DNA from: Altica lythri
Taxonomy: Eukaryota > Arthropoda > Insecta > Coleoptera > Chrysomelidae
Direction of reading: 5' to 3'
Assembly (NCBI GenBank): GCA_964028335.1
Contig: OZ034804.1
Coordinates: 39,175,574-39,239,573 of the forward strand
Length of the DNA stretch: 64,000 nt
The first letter of the stretch is position 1. The number at the start of each line of letters is the position of its first letter. A program made the position numbers and the translations under genes. Positions 43,124-53,623 of this stretch are shown piece after piece. Under the pieces are notes generated by a model, which did not search any database, had not been told where the DNA came from, and saw nothing but the letters and a program-made list of their open reading frames with translations.

Positions 43124-43767
43124 TGATATGGATTTTTCTTCGTGGTGCATGTTCTTTCAATAAAGTGTTGGAACGTGGTCATGATTTTTAAATCGGTTGT
43201 CTTGATTAAGTATTTTTGTGTTTGGATTGTTTTTGTTTAGTTTATAGATTGTTATGTTGTTAGGATTAGTATTGATTAGATTGTCATGAATTGTAATTGA
43301 GAAAAAGTCATTAATAAAAATAAAGTCGTTAAAATATATGGAATTTGATTAAAAATAGAACAAAAATTAATATTTCAATTAAAATAAAAAGAATAGAAGA
43401 AAAATATAATAAGAAGAGTTTATAAATAAGAAAAAAATAATAAAATTATTGGAAAACCAGATAAGATCTCAGGTACAGAAAAGCAGTGAGGTCAGGGCTG
43501 GAAAGTGGTAGGAGGAGATAAAAGGCAAGAAATAGACAGTATTGGAGCAGACAGAAGCAGCAAATAGGAAGAAATCAGAAATTTGAAGGTATAGAGAAAG
43601 GGTTGAAGAACAGAAAAAGGAAGTAGAGTAGAAAGAAGAGGAAGAAAATAAATTTTTATATTTATATTTTGGTTGTAATTTATTTTAGGACAATCAATTT
43701 AAAAATTTTGAATCCACGACCGAGAATTTTATTGAAAGTGGGTGTTCCAGAAGGAGGATCCATTTCA
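43124..43767 (+). repeat. 3' LTR of the older gypsy element
   Basis: 644 bp. Preceded by a purine-rich tract ATTTGGGGGAAAT (43111-43123). Ends in CATTTCA and is followed directly by (TA)n. Confidence 0.92.
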
Positions 43768-43787
43768 ATATATATATATATATATAC

Positions 43788-43996
43788 AAAAGGGAAAAAT
43801 TATTGGGCATGTACGCAAAAAGGATCAATAAGGCCACGAGTAGCAATGGTAACCGCAGACATGCATGTTTCTGGCTCATTAGCCGTCATCAGTGCGGCAT
43901 AACCAAGTAGAGTATTGCACTTGGCTAGCAAAAGTGTTGGGTACTTGGGAGCAAAGGATGTTGGGGAAACATGTGTAAAGAAACATAAAAACACAA
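43788..43996 (-). repeat. Partial 392-bp ribozyme repeat, minus strand
   Basis: Reverse complement of the unit part corresponding to about 98-305, including the ribozyme. Follows a short (TA)n tract after the gypsy LTR. Confidence 0.9.
43848..43904 (-). ncRNA. Hammerhead ribozyme, minus strand
   Basis: Same fold as the array copies: complement of the CUGAUGA core at 43886-43892, stems I-III intact, including the C/A mismatch at the base of stem II. Confidence 0.82.
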
Positions 43997-43999
43997 AAA

Positions 44000-44172
44000 C
44001 AATGATTCAAAAGTATATTCTTGAAACCAGGGAAGAGTACAATGCATTGAAACTTGGATAAATTATATTTCATTTTTCAGTATATTAAAAATTATTATCT
44101 TCATTCCTAAAAAAATATAAAAAAATAAATAAAAATTAAACATTAAAGATACATTTGGTTTAAAATAATTTA
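44000..44172. repeat. Family C repeat, truncated copy
   Basis: Near-identical to 44539-44712 (aacaatgattcaaaagtata, gaaaccagggaagagtacaa and onwards). It separates two inverted partial ribozyme repeats. Confidence 0.85.
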
Positions 44173-44401
44173 TGTTTCTTTACACATGTTTCCCCAACAT
44201 CCTTTGCTCCCAAGTACCCAACACTTTTGCTAGCCAAGTGCAATACTCTACTTGGTTATGCCGCACTGATGACGGCTAATGAGCCAGAAACATGCATGTC
44301 TGCGGTTACCATTGCTACTCGTGGCCTTATTGATCCTTTTTGCGTACATGCCCAATAATTTTTCCCTTTTGTTTATATTAATACGCGTTTTCTTGGCACT
44401 T

Positions 44402-44402
<1 letters not shown>
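44172..44402 (+). repeat. Partial 392-bp ribozyme repeat, plus strand
   Basis: Matches unit positions corresponding to about 109-335. Ends at a (TA)n tract after ggcactttgt. Confidence 0.9.
44254..44310 (+). ncRNA. Hammerhead ribozyme
   Basis: CUGAUGA core at 44266-44272; all stems as in the array copies. Confidence 0.85.

Positions 44403-44403
<1 letters not shown>

Positions 44404-44464
<61 letters not shown>
44404..44464. repeat. (TA)n microsatellite
   Basis: Pure TA run between the ribozyme repeat and a short gggcatgtacgcaaaaa remnant of the same repeat in inverse orientation (44481-44498). Confidence 0.95.
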
Positions 44465-44468
<4 letters not shown>

Positions 44469-44538
44469 GGCAAATTAACGGGCATGTACGCAAAAACGAT
44501 ATATGATTTTATGATATATAATGTGTTAAATTAAATGT

Positions 44539-44990
44539 AACAATGATTCAAAAGTATATTCTTGAAACCAGGGAAGAGTACAATGCATTGAAACTTGGAT
44601 AAATTATATTTCATTTTTTAGTATATTAAAAATTATTATCTTCATTCCTAAAAAAATATAAAAAAATAAATAAAAATTAAACATTAAAGATACATTTGGT
44701 TTAAAATAATTTAATTAGTTGAATAAAGTATCAAATACTTACTTTTAAAGGACTGCATATGAATTTTTATATCCATAATATTGACATTTGTTATTTGTAA
44801 AATTAATAAAAAAATGAGAAATTCTGAAAAATAAATTAGTATTAAATCATAGTAGGAATTGTGAAATTTTAGTAAGAAATCTAGTATGTATGATAATAAT
44901 GCGAATTGTTAGAATTAGAATAAGAAATCTAGTAGGTATACTTTGTTTGTTTGCATGTAATCAAGTTTCTAACCGACACCATTTCAGTTC
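44539..44990. repeat. Family C repeat, longer copy
   Basis: Direct repeat of 44000-44172, extended by sequence resembling 20880-21185 (aaatacttact, aatcatagtaggaatt, ctagtatgta). No coding potential. Confidence 0.7.
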
Positions 44991-45082
44991 AAAACTGAAA
45001 TTATTACTTTTGACAGTAAGGCACTAGATACTTTATGTATCATCTTTGGACATTCTTAGACTGTCACAAAACGCTCTGTTCG

Positions 45083-45084
<2 letters not shown>

Positions 45085-45121
<37 letters not shown>
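45085..45121. repeat. (TA)n microsatellite
   Basis: Short pure TA run. Confidence 0.95.
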
Positions 45122-45126
<5 letters not shown>

Positions 45127-45617
45127 ATGGTCTAAACTAGTTGGTCTTTATGTAGTGTGCAAATAAGGTTAAGACTAGCTAGATAAAAAATGATGGTATC
45201 AATCTATGGAATTTATCAAGTAATGATAAAAAATAATTGAAAAAAATGGGTATAAAAGACGAGACTTTGGAAACAGTTGTGTTTTTTTGTTTTTATTATT
45301 GATTTTGTTCAGTCATGAAAAATTTTTAATTGAATACTGTATACAATATTAGATAAACATTTATAAATATGAATAATCATAAATAGAATATGGAAATTGA
45401 AATTGGAATGAAATTACATAGATTGATATTATAATTGGTTATTATAAGAAGAAAATTTAGATTAAGATAAGTATTTCATTTATAGGGGTAGTATCAATTG
45501 ATATTATTAGTTTATGATTGAAATAATTATTCGAGGGATTGCTTTTTTTTTAAAGGGGCAAAATTATTATAGAGTAAGAGTGATTGTAATTAATTGTTTG
45601 AACAAATTTTGATTTGT

Positions 45618-45619
<2 letters not shown>
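45122..45619. other. AT-rich stretch between two (TA)n tracts
   Basis: No gene. Its position between TA tracts, like other Penelope-type pieces here, suggests an old element fragment. Confidence 0.4.

Positions 45620-45664
<45 letters not shown>
45620..45664. repeat. (TA)n microsatellite
   Basis: Pure TA run bordering the minus-strand Penelope-like element; a matching run lies at its other side (47664-47702). Confidence 0.95.
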
Positions 45665-45672
<8 letters not shown>

Positions 45673-45768
45673 TAGTAATATTTGCTGAAAAATTAATTAT
45701 TAGTAAAAGTGGTTATTGGGTAAACAGCAATACTTAACGTTAAATAAAACTCTTTAGAGTATTTTTAA

Positions 45769-45806
45769 TCCAAGCTTTCGTAATTACTTTATTACATTAT
45801 CAAGGA
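45769..45806 (-). ncRNA. Degenerate Penelope-type hammerhead motif
   Basis: Minus strand: stem I UCC/GGA, core UUGAUAA (for CUGAUGA), stem II GUAAU/AUUAC (5 bp), GAAA, 2-bp loop-free stem III AG/CU, cleavage-position U. Stem II sequence differs from the motifs at 2186 and 51019 yet still pairs. Two core changes make activity doubtful. Confidence 0.45.
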
Positions 45807-46635
45807 GCTACAAAATTAAGAGTGACAGAATGCAAGTAGAAATAAATTATAAATTTATACTTACATCTCTGTGAGGTTATAACGTTGTTGTTCTAAAAGA
45901 AATTAACATGAGTAAATAATAAATTATAAAATTAAAATGATGTTTTTTATAAGTATTATCAAATTGATGTTTCTCACAAGATATGACATTAATGATTAAA
46001 TAGTCATGTAACTATGATATCAAAAGTAATAAATTAGAGAACTAACTATAAGGTATTAGGAATAATAAAAAAAAAAATTTATAAATTATGGAAGTATTAA
46101 GATATAACAATATTAAAGCTTAGATGTTATTAGCCCTAAGGGATTATCCTGGATGTATATCCCTCTAAGATCAGTATAACTGTGCAATGATATAGAAAAA
46201 CCAGGAAAAAACTATATCTGCTGATCTTTACAATAACTTAATATATTTGAATTATAATTATATCTTATCTATGTATCACAAAATGTAAATTCAATTAAAG
46301 TAGATAGTTTAATTGTGGAGAATTTGTAATATTTATTTGTTCATTAACAACTTTAAACTCTAGATTTGTTAGATGTCTTTTTTATTTTAAGTTTTTTAAG
46401 AAAATCTACATTTTGTTTTTTTATTAATTACAAATGTGTAGTTTATTTATTATTTTTCTTATTATTCCTAATAATTTTTAGTATTTACTCATAAACTAAC
46501 TTGAAAGCTCGCTCTTTTTACACATTTGAAAAAGGATTTGAATCTAAATGAAGTAAATAAGAATATAAATTACTTAAATGGTCAATATCTGATTTTTTAT
46601 TTATGCAATTATTATTTTGATAAATAAATGTCATT

Positions 46636-47580
46636 TCAAGAAAGATTCGTTTTGTTAAATTTTTTTTCAGAAGTTAAAATTTTTGTTTCATTATAATTCA
46701 TTAAATGGCCTGTTTCATTAACATGATTGGCTAAAGCACAACGTTCAGGATGTAACCTACAATTACTTTTGTGAGCAGTAATACGATTTTTTAGTAATCG
46801 TTTAGTTTGTCCAATGTAATTTTTATTACAATTATTACAAGGAATCATGTATACTACATCTTTATTATCCAATAAAGGAGTTTTGTCTTTAATTTTTGTA
46901 TATAAATTGTTTAAAGTCAAAACGGATTTATTGCTAATTATGATCTGATTAAGTACTTTTTTTAAAATTTTGCCAATACTTGGTGTAATATCTTTAATAA
47001 AAGGAATACTAATATAAATAGGTTTTTCTTGATTGTTTTCATTTGTATTTAAAGGTATATGAGTTTGTATTTCATTAGTATCAATTTGTGATAATAAATT
47101 TATATTATTGTTGATATTAGTAATTGAAGAAGTCCTAAATAAAATTTTATTTAATAAATGATGAGGATAATTATTATCTGTAAATAGGTGGTAGAGAATT
47201 TTTAAATTGCGTTTATGAAAAGATTGGTCAGATAAAGCTAATACTCTATTTTTCATTTGTTTAACTAAATTGATTTTAATTGATTGTTTATGATAAGAAT
47301 AATAATTTAGATATCTACCGGAACGTCATGGTTTTCTATACCAATCTACTTTAATCGTATTATTAGATCTAATAAGTTGAGTATCTAGAAAAGGTATTGC
47401 TCCAAAATTATTTTCAGTTTCAATTGTAAATTGAATATAAGGATCATAACTATTAAAAGTTGCTAATATATCATTTGTTTCTTCCTTAGGAAGATAGACA
47501 ATAATATCATCAACATACTTTTTAATAAAGAAAAGATTATATGGTAATACTTGTAAGACAGTATCTAGAATTTCATCCAT
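46636..47580 (-). pseudogene. Penelope-like RT C-terminal part and GIY-YIG endonuclease
   Basis: 47580-47326 encodes the RT end (FFIKKYVDDIIVYLPKEE with the YVDD active site, then FLDTQLIRSNNTIKVDWYRK). After a frame break near 47300, 47256-46636 encodes the linker (VLALSDQSFHKRNLKILY) and the GIY-YIG nuclease (VVYMIPCNNCNKNYIGQTKR, LANHVNETGH). The upstream two thirds of RT are missing. GIY-YIG nicks the target for primed reverse transcription. Confidence 0.85.
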
Positions 47581-47658
47581 TACTAAATTGGATGAAATTC
47601 TAGATAAAGAGTTTTATTTAACGTTAAGTATTGCTGTTTACCCAATAACCACTTTTAC

Positions 47659-47663
<5 letters not shown>

Positions 47664-47702
<39 letters not shown>
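47664..47702. repeat. (TA)n microsatellite
   Basis: Between the Penelope-like element and a minus-strand gypsy LTR. Confidence 0.95.
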
Positions 47703-47705
<3 letters not shown>

Positions 47706-48442
47706 ATACTCCTTCCGGGAACACCCTCCTTCAATAGAATTATCGGTCGTGGATTCCAAAATTCTTAAATTGATTGTCCTAAAATAAATTACAAAAAAAA
47801 AAAAATATAAATATAAAAATTTCTTTTCTTCCTCTTCTTTCTGCTCTACTTCCTTTTTCTGTTCTTCAACCCTTTCTCTATACCTTCAAAATTCTGATTT
47901 CTTCCTATTCTCTGCTTCTTTCTGCTTCAATACTTTCTATTTCTTGCCTTTTATCTCCTCCTACCACTTTCCAGCCCTGACCTCACTGCCTTTCTGTACC
48001 TGCTATCTTATTTGGGTTTATGTCCAATAATTTTATTTTTACTTATTTAGAAACTCTTCTTATGATATTTTTCTTTTAGTCTTAGTTCTTTAATTTAGAT
48101 ATTGATATTTATTCTATTTTTAATTAAATTCTATCAAAATTTTAACTTTCTTTATTTTTACTGACTTTTTCAAAATTACAATCTTTGACAATTCAATCAA
48201 TCATAATCTGCTTAACAACGTAGCAACGCAAAAACAATCTAATTTTCATCAAAAAACATCTACATAAAAATTATACTAAATCTAGACAACCAATTCAAAA
48301 ATCATGTATCACGTTCCAACACTTCATTGAAAGAACGTGCACCCATGAAGAAAAATCCATATCAATTTCCCCCAAATTTGATTTGACTTGGTGAATCACT
48401 TCACCTTGCCAAATCAAATTTCCTTTCAGTTGTCAAGCTTTC
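47703..48442 (-). mobile_element. Diverged gypsy LTR plus adjoining 3' leader, minus strand
   Basis: 47703-48364 is the reverse complement of the 644-bp LTR of the older gypsy element with many differences (e.g. cggtcgtggattc, ccagccctgacctcac). 48365-48442 continues into the same element's purine tract and 3' region (complement of aaatttgggggaaat and ggcaaggtgaagt). It is cut at 48442 by the Penelope-like element that follows. Confidence 0.85.
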
Positions 48443-50239
48443 ATTAAAAACAACAGAAATGTTAAGTCTCCTTCATCATCTATAGAAAAAGAAACTAAAA
48501 CTTTCCTAAAAGATAATCCTAACTTACTTATTACGAAATCTGACAAAGGTAATGTCACGGTCCTAATGGACAAAGATTCATATATCCATAAATCATTGGA
48601 ATTGCTTAATGATCGAGAGACATATGTACCAGTGAATAAAGATCCGACATCCACAATGGAAAATGCTTGTTTTAAATTGGTTGGAGAACTCAAAAGAAAA
48701 AAACACATTTCACCTGAAACAGCAAAATCAATTTCAGTTTATAATGGGATTTGCCCTAAATATTATGGTTTACCTAAAGTACATAAACCTGAAGTACCAC
48801 TTCGACCAATAGTATCGTGTATAAACTCACCCACTCAACCTTTAGCTAAACTAATTTCAGAAATATTGGCTGTTTCTTTTGAGGACTTTAACAAATTTAG
48901 AATCAAAGACACTTTTGACTTTGCACAAAAAATCAATAATATAGTTGTCCCGGAAGGTTTTGTTGTCGTTTCCTTTGATGTAGTGTCTCTATTCACGAAT
49001 ATTCCACTAGATTTGATTAACTCAATCATAGAAGAACATTTTAACCTTATACAACCTAATTGTAATATTCCAAAATCAATGTTTGTTAAAATTATCACGT
49101 TCCTTTATAATAATACTTATTTCTCGTTCAAAGACCAGTTTTATAGACAAAAATTAGGTGTACCGATGGGTGGAGCAGCCTCACCAGTGATAGCTGAAAT
49201 AGTAATGAATAAAATTTTATATTTTGTTACTAATCAAGTCAATTTCCAATTTCCTTTTTTATATCAATATGTAGACGACTTGATAACATCAGTACCGAGT
49301 GGAGAAGTACAAAATGTGTTGTCTGTTTTTAATTCTTTTAACCACCATCTCCAATTCACTGTTGAGGAAGAGTCTAACTCTTCGGTCCCTTTCTTGGATA
49401 CGTTAGTAGTTAGAACTGCATTAAACACTATCTGTCTAGATTGGTACAGAAAGAACACTAATTCGGGTCGATATATCCCCTTTAATTCATACCATCCGAT
49501 GAAACAGAAGGTTAACACAGTTCTAGCTATGAAAAACAGAATCATAAAAATTTCTCATCAATCCTTTAAAGAAAAAAATCTAAAACTGCTTTTTGAAACA
49601 CTAAAAAACAACAATCACCCCAAAGGAATGTTGAATAAATTACTTTACACTGACACACAACATCAAACAACCACCACAACAACTAACATAACTAACAACG
49701 ACAATAATAATGGAATACAGGTGAAATATGGAACACTTCCCTACATTAATAATTTAACACAACCTCTCACAAGACTGTTTAGCCAATTCAATATAAAAAT
49801 AGCCAATTACAATTTAAAAAAACTTAATTCATTCTACTCCAAATTAAAAGATTCCACTCCAACTGAAAAGAACAACAATGTTATTTATGGTATCCCTTGT
49901 GAATGTGGCAAAATCTATATTGGTCAGACAAGTCAACGTCTCCAAAAGAGATTGGCCCTTCACAAAAGTGATTGTAAACACAAACCTTTGTCGACGAGTC
50001 TTAGTATACATGTCAATGACAATGACCACCGTGTATTGTATAACGAGGCTGTTATCCTCGATAAGGCAACTAAAGACTCGCATCGAAAAATTCTTGAAAT
50101 GTGTTACATCAATAATTGCTCCAACGCCTTAAATCATAAAAAAGATGTGGATGGATTAAGTTCTATTTATACTTACTTACTTAAACAAAACTACACCAAA
50201 ATTAAAAGGCTTCCACAATCTTATAAGAGAGTTTCTTAA
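48443..50239 (+). CDS. Penelope-like reverse transcriptase with GIY-YIG endonuclease, N-terminus missing
   Basis: The frame is open from the left junction (48443) to 50239, about 598 codons; the first Met is at 48566. RT: SDKGNVTVLMD (fingers), YYGLPKVHKPEVPLRPIVS, VVSFDVVSLFTNIP (first catalytic Asp), GVPMGGAASPVIAE, YQYVDDLITS (about 49262-49290, catalytic Asp pair) and DWYRKNTNSGRYI. GIY-YIG nuclease at the end: VIYGIPCECGKIYIGQTSQR, LHKSDC, LSIHVNDNDH. Full-length family members are about 700-850 residues, so 100-250 N-terminal residues are lost. No internal stop or shift is visible. The enzyme nicks DNA by GIY-YIG and copies its RNA there. Confidence 0.92.
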   Translation: MKNNRNVKSPSSSIEKETKTFLKDNPNLLITKSDKGNVTVLMDKDSYIHKSLELLNDRETYVPVNKDPTSTMENACFKLVGELKRKKHISPETAKSISVYNGICPKYYGLPKVHKPEVPLRPIVSCINSPTQPLAKLISEILAVSFEDFNKFRIKDTFDFAQKINNIVVPEGFVVVSFDVVSLFTNIPLDLINSIIEEHFNLIQPNCNIPKSMFVKIITFLYNNTYFSFKDQFYRQKLGVPMGGAASPVIAEIVMNKILYFVTNQVNFQFPFLYQYVDDLITSVPSGEVQNVLSVFNSFNHHLQFTVEEESNSSVPFLDTLVVRTALNTICLDWYRKNTNSGRYIPFNSYHPMKQKVNTVLAMKNRIIKISHQSFKEKNLKLLFETLKNNNHPKGMLNKLLYTDTQHQTTTTTTNITNNDNNNGIQVKYGTLPYINNLTQPLTRLFSQFNIKIANYNLKKLNSFYSKLKDSTPTEKNNNVIYGIPCECGKIYIGQTSQRLQKRLALHKSDCKHKPLSTSLSIHVNDNDHRVLYNEAVILDKATKDSHRKILEMCYINNCSNALNHKKDVDGLSSIYTYLLKQNYTKIKRLPQSYKRVS

Positions 50240-51018
50240 TTTGTGTTTCCTCCTGTCAATAATAATAACTATTATTTGTTGCAAAGTGTTTGTCTGGTTT
50301 CCATATTCCATCTTTAAATCAACAATAATTCTTAATGTGTTATTACAAACAACGTTTATTTTAGTACTTACGAGTACCTAACATATTTTTGTAATTATAT
50401 ATCATAATCATCAAAAACAAATCTATTGTAAACAAACTAACATAACAACTGTAAAAATGACAAGTTATCTCAAAATAATTTAATAACAATAAAAGCATAA
50501 CCTAAAATAGGATTCTGTTTTTATACTTATCTAGTCTTTGCTAATTGAAGTAACACAGCCACTGTTTTTGTTTATAATGTTGATTAGAAAAAAAACTCAT
50601 TTTCCAATACTTTATGTTTGTAAATTTACATAATACTATCTAATATAAGGTAATTCTTAATTGGAACAATAATAAACATTATAGATTATGGAGATGACAA
50701 ATTTTAAATTGATTTTAACGAAGTACTTATTCAGGTACCTTGTTTTTCTACATCTAAAACAGAAGATTAAATGTCATATTTGTAAACGACGCCGGTTTGA
50801 CAGTTGACTTACTGGTTTCTTCTAGATTTTTCTAATTTCAAAGAAACGTGGTTTTTAGTTTCTTAACAACTCTTAACTGTAATTACGTGTTTGAAATCAA
50901 TTTCAAAATGCTTATTGCCATTCCTTCATACTTTTAAGTATCGTGTCAAATTTTTGGTAAGATTAAATTAAAAATTAATAACTATATTCTATTGTAAGTT
51001 TGTTTCTCAATTGTAGCA
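50240..51018. other. 3' untranslated part of the Penelope-like element
   Basis: AT-rich, no ORF. Ends at the ribozyme candidate. Confidence 0.6.
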
Positions 51019-51059
51019 AGTTCTGATGAAGCCATACGTTAGTTGGCGAAAGCTTGACT
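51019..51059 (+). ncRNA. Candidate hammerhead ribozyme in Penelope-like 3' region
   Basis: Stem I AGUU (51019-51022) with GACU (51056-51059), the U-G pair next to the core; intact CUGAUGA core (51023-51029), one extra A, stem II GCCA (51031-51034) with UGGC (51044-51047), GAAA (51048-51051), loop-free stem III AG/CU, cleavage-position U51055. Every conserved core base is present. Its position about 780 bp after the ORF is where Penelope-like elements carry such motifs. Confidence 0.6.
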
Positions 51060-51145
51060 AAAGAATAAAGACACTCGCATTGAAGCACCTGTTTTCTTTT
51101 GCTTCCTTATTTAAAAAAGGGTTATTCCCAAGTTAACCTCAAGAA

Positions 51146-51150
<5 letters not shown>

Positions 51151-51230
<80 letters not shown>
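51151..51230. repeat. (TA)n microsatellite
   Basis: About 80 bp of pure TA, the longest tract in the window. Confidence 0.95.
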
Positions 51231-51233
<3 letters not shown>

Positions 51234-51377
51234 ATGATGTAGTGTTTCACGGATGGTAGAATGAACAGTAGTGGTGTTCCGGGTTTCAATCCGTTGGTTG
51301 TTTGTGTCTTCACGACGTTTCGCCAACATCTCAGCTGGCATTTTCAAGTGATGCTTCCTTTGTGGCTGCTAAACTTG

Positions 51378-51381
<4 letters not shown>
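51231..51381 (-). repeat. Penelope-type terminal fragment between two (TA)n tracts
   Basis: Copy of 1530-1680 (ggtgttccgggtttcaatcc, cttcacgacgtttcgccaac). A degenerate hammerhead motif is on the minus strand at 51310-51351, identical in plan to that at 1605-1646. Confidence 0.85.

Positions 51382-51421
<40 letters not shown>
51382..51421. repeat. (TA)n microsatellite
   Basis: Pure TA run closing the small inserted fragment. Confidence 0.95.
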
Positions 51422-51428
<7 letters not shown>

Positions 51429-52245
51429 ATTTTTAATACTTACATTTGATACTGGTGCCAACTGTCTCAAGTGCATAAGTTAAGACATCCTTCGTATACT
51501 TACATGTACAGACAAGTTTACTTTAAAACTATTTTAACTCTTTACAGCATATTAGCCCTATATGGTATTGCAACGTTGTTTTCATATTAGGTATTATAAA
51601 ATAATTCTAACTATTTAAATCTATAAAATACATATTTAGCAATAACAAAACGCAAAATGTTTTTACATATTATTGGAAGAACCCATCCGACAACGTCTCA
51701 CACTTGTTCCCAAAGAAGAATTTATTGTTATGACGAATAAATAATAGCTACGAAAGTAGGCATCAGCTAAAGCAGTACAATTCTGCAAAACCTGATAAGT
51801 ACTCAGCGGAGCGTCAGGTTTTAGTTGTGATTTCGAATTGTCTGCTAAAGGAGCTCCTGATCTAGGAGTGAGTGGTAATTTAGTATCTAGACTGACTAAG
51901 GGAGTACTATAGCATAAAAACCACAAAATCTTCTTTAATAATTGGTGTAACAGCCCAAATCTGCAGGTTTATTTGGCAAAAGATGATTTCTCCCGTTGGG
52001 TACTAATGTCTGGATGAATCGCGTGCCTAATGCTGAGAGAAAGAACTGAGACAAAAAAGACGTGAAAAATTGCTATGGTTGATGGTGTTAAAATTGCTTG
52101 GATCACATGGTTTAACAATAAATCATTAAACATTTTATCCACATATGTTGGTAGTGAGCCTACTACAAAGAAAAAAACGCTATTTTAGAAAAGATCGTAC
52201 ATATAAAAATATCAACTGTTCCCAAGAAAATGAAATTTGAGTGGT
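51422..52245. other. AT-rich stretch with one unassigned minus-strand ORF
   Basis: An 87-codon frame at 51926-51663 (minus) is less AT-biased than its surroundings (contains LTPRSGAPLADNSKS) but has no domain I recognise and no clear splice context. Could be a fragment of a host or element gene. Confidence 0.3.
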
Positions 52246-52428
52246 TTAGGTCTACTCGATTCCATGTGGGGTCTATATAGGATCAAAATAAGATCAAAGA
52301 AGTATTATAAAAGTATATTTTTTCATATGATAGATCTTTGTGTTGGGAATGTTGTGAATGTGACACAAAAAGAACAAAATGAGTACTTATCTCTGTTAAA
52401 TTAAAAAAAAAAATGCAAATTCTTAACA
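52246..52428 (+). repeat. Dispersed repeat D, copy 1
   Basis: About 180 bp repeated in the same orientation at 53624-53801 (cgattccatgtggggtctat, ttttttcatatgatagat and similar). Divergence around 12-15 percent. Family unknown. Confidence 0.8.
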
Positions 52429-53623
52429 CCTTTGCAAAGCTGGAAAAACTATTCCAAGAAAAAAGGGGGCGTCCATCTTTTGATGATTTAACATATGATT
52501 AACCAACTGCTTGTTGTGGGAAAGTACAACAGTGTCAAATCCTGGAACATCTAGAAGAATGAGAAAAATCTCAGAAAAATATTAAGAACTTTTATAAACT
52601 TTGTAAGGGTCGAATATATAGGAAATTGTTTTGAATAGCAGAAGAATCGTTAGCATTGTCAAGTTCAATGAAAACTTAAACTAAATGATCCAAGTGTAAA
52701 GTATTTCAATGTTATAAAGAAAAAAGAAGTTGTTTGTCTTAATTTTACGCATAATTATTTTTTTTTATACAATATTCCATAGTTTTGCTGTTAGTCTTGG
52801 TTTTGCTGCAGACAATACCATATATGTCCGTAATGGTTTTCGTCTCAGTGCATACGAGCCCATATATGATTTCGTAAAAGAGAAACCAAAATATAAAATT
52901 ATTTAATTATCTTTATTTTAATATGTCTTATTCATAATTAAATAAAGCCATTTCCACCGAAAAAGATTTTTTTTCGACGCTTTATCAATTCATAGCGTAA
53001 AGGGTTAAAATCAGAACACACACGATGTCTAATTATTTTTAGGTATACTTAAGAATTAACCTAAATATCTAAAAAAAATAATGTGGTAATAAAACATTAA
53101 AATAACTTGATATATTTTATTAATTACTTGTTCTTAACTTTAAACATATTAAATAAAATTTGTAAGATCTTCAATCTGTTTTAAAACAAAATTTCTTTAC
53201 TACATTATTGCATTTGTCTTATTATTTATCCTTTAAAAAATATTTCGTGGTTAAACCATTTAAATTTGTTCCATAATCGTTCAACAAAACAACTTTAAAC
53301 ATTTTATACACGAATATATATTAAAACAATACCTACCTAATACCTACGAACTAATCTCGGCTGTAATAGTCTTGACAGGTTGGATGCCGTTGTCGGTTAT
53401 AAGTGTTTATTTTTCTCGGTTCTCACACTCGCCTATGAGCGTTTTGTATGTATTTATACATTTATTTAGATTTCTTATAGTCGAAACGGAATCGCAGTTT
53501 TAGTCGGTGCATATATACAAGAAAAGGACTTAAGAAAGGGTATTTATAAATACACGTGGTAAAAGTTCTACTTCTTTTGGCGCGTTAGGAAAAAACGCAT
53601 ACCGTCACGAAAAATCGACATCA
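52429..53623. other. AT-rich stretch without recognised genes
   Basis: Sits between the two copies of repeat D. No ORF of note. Confidence 0.5.

Larger units (their letters stand above)
36925..43767 (+). mobile_element. Older Ty3/gypsy LTR retrotransposon, 6843 bp, inactivated
   Basis: LTRs of 644 bp each, differing by roughly eight visible changes, begin TGATATGG and end CATTTCA. The 4-bp flank ATAT (36921-36924, 43768-43771) is a likely target duplication inside a (TA)n tract. Gag, protease, RT, RNase H and integrase are recognisable but carry a nonsense codon, a frameshift, a 740-bp insertion and a catalytic-residue change. No env. Confidence 0.92.
45690..47662 (-). mobile_element. Penelope-like element, minus strand, 5'-truncated, with inverted terminal copies
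   Basis: RT and GIY-YIG pieces lie in the interior. The two edges are inverted copies of each other over about 60 bp (45696-45758 against 47601-47662, e.g. aagtggttattgggtaaacagc and its complement), and (TA)n tracts flank both sides. Such inverted flaps are known for Penelope-like elements. 3' untranslated DNA occupies 45690-46635. Confidence 0.78.
48443..51150 (+). mobile_element. Penelope-like element with nearly intact ORF, 5'-truncated
   Basis: Begins abruptly inside gypsy sequence at 48443, encodes RT plus GIY-YIG to 50239, has about 900 bp of 3' untranslated sequence with a hammerhead candidate at 51019-51059, and ends near a long (TA)n tract. The inserted order (gypsy LTR, then Penelope) dates the Penelope copy as the younger. 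Confidence 0.85.
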
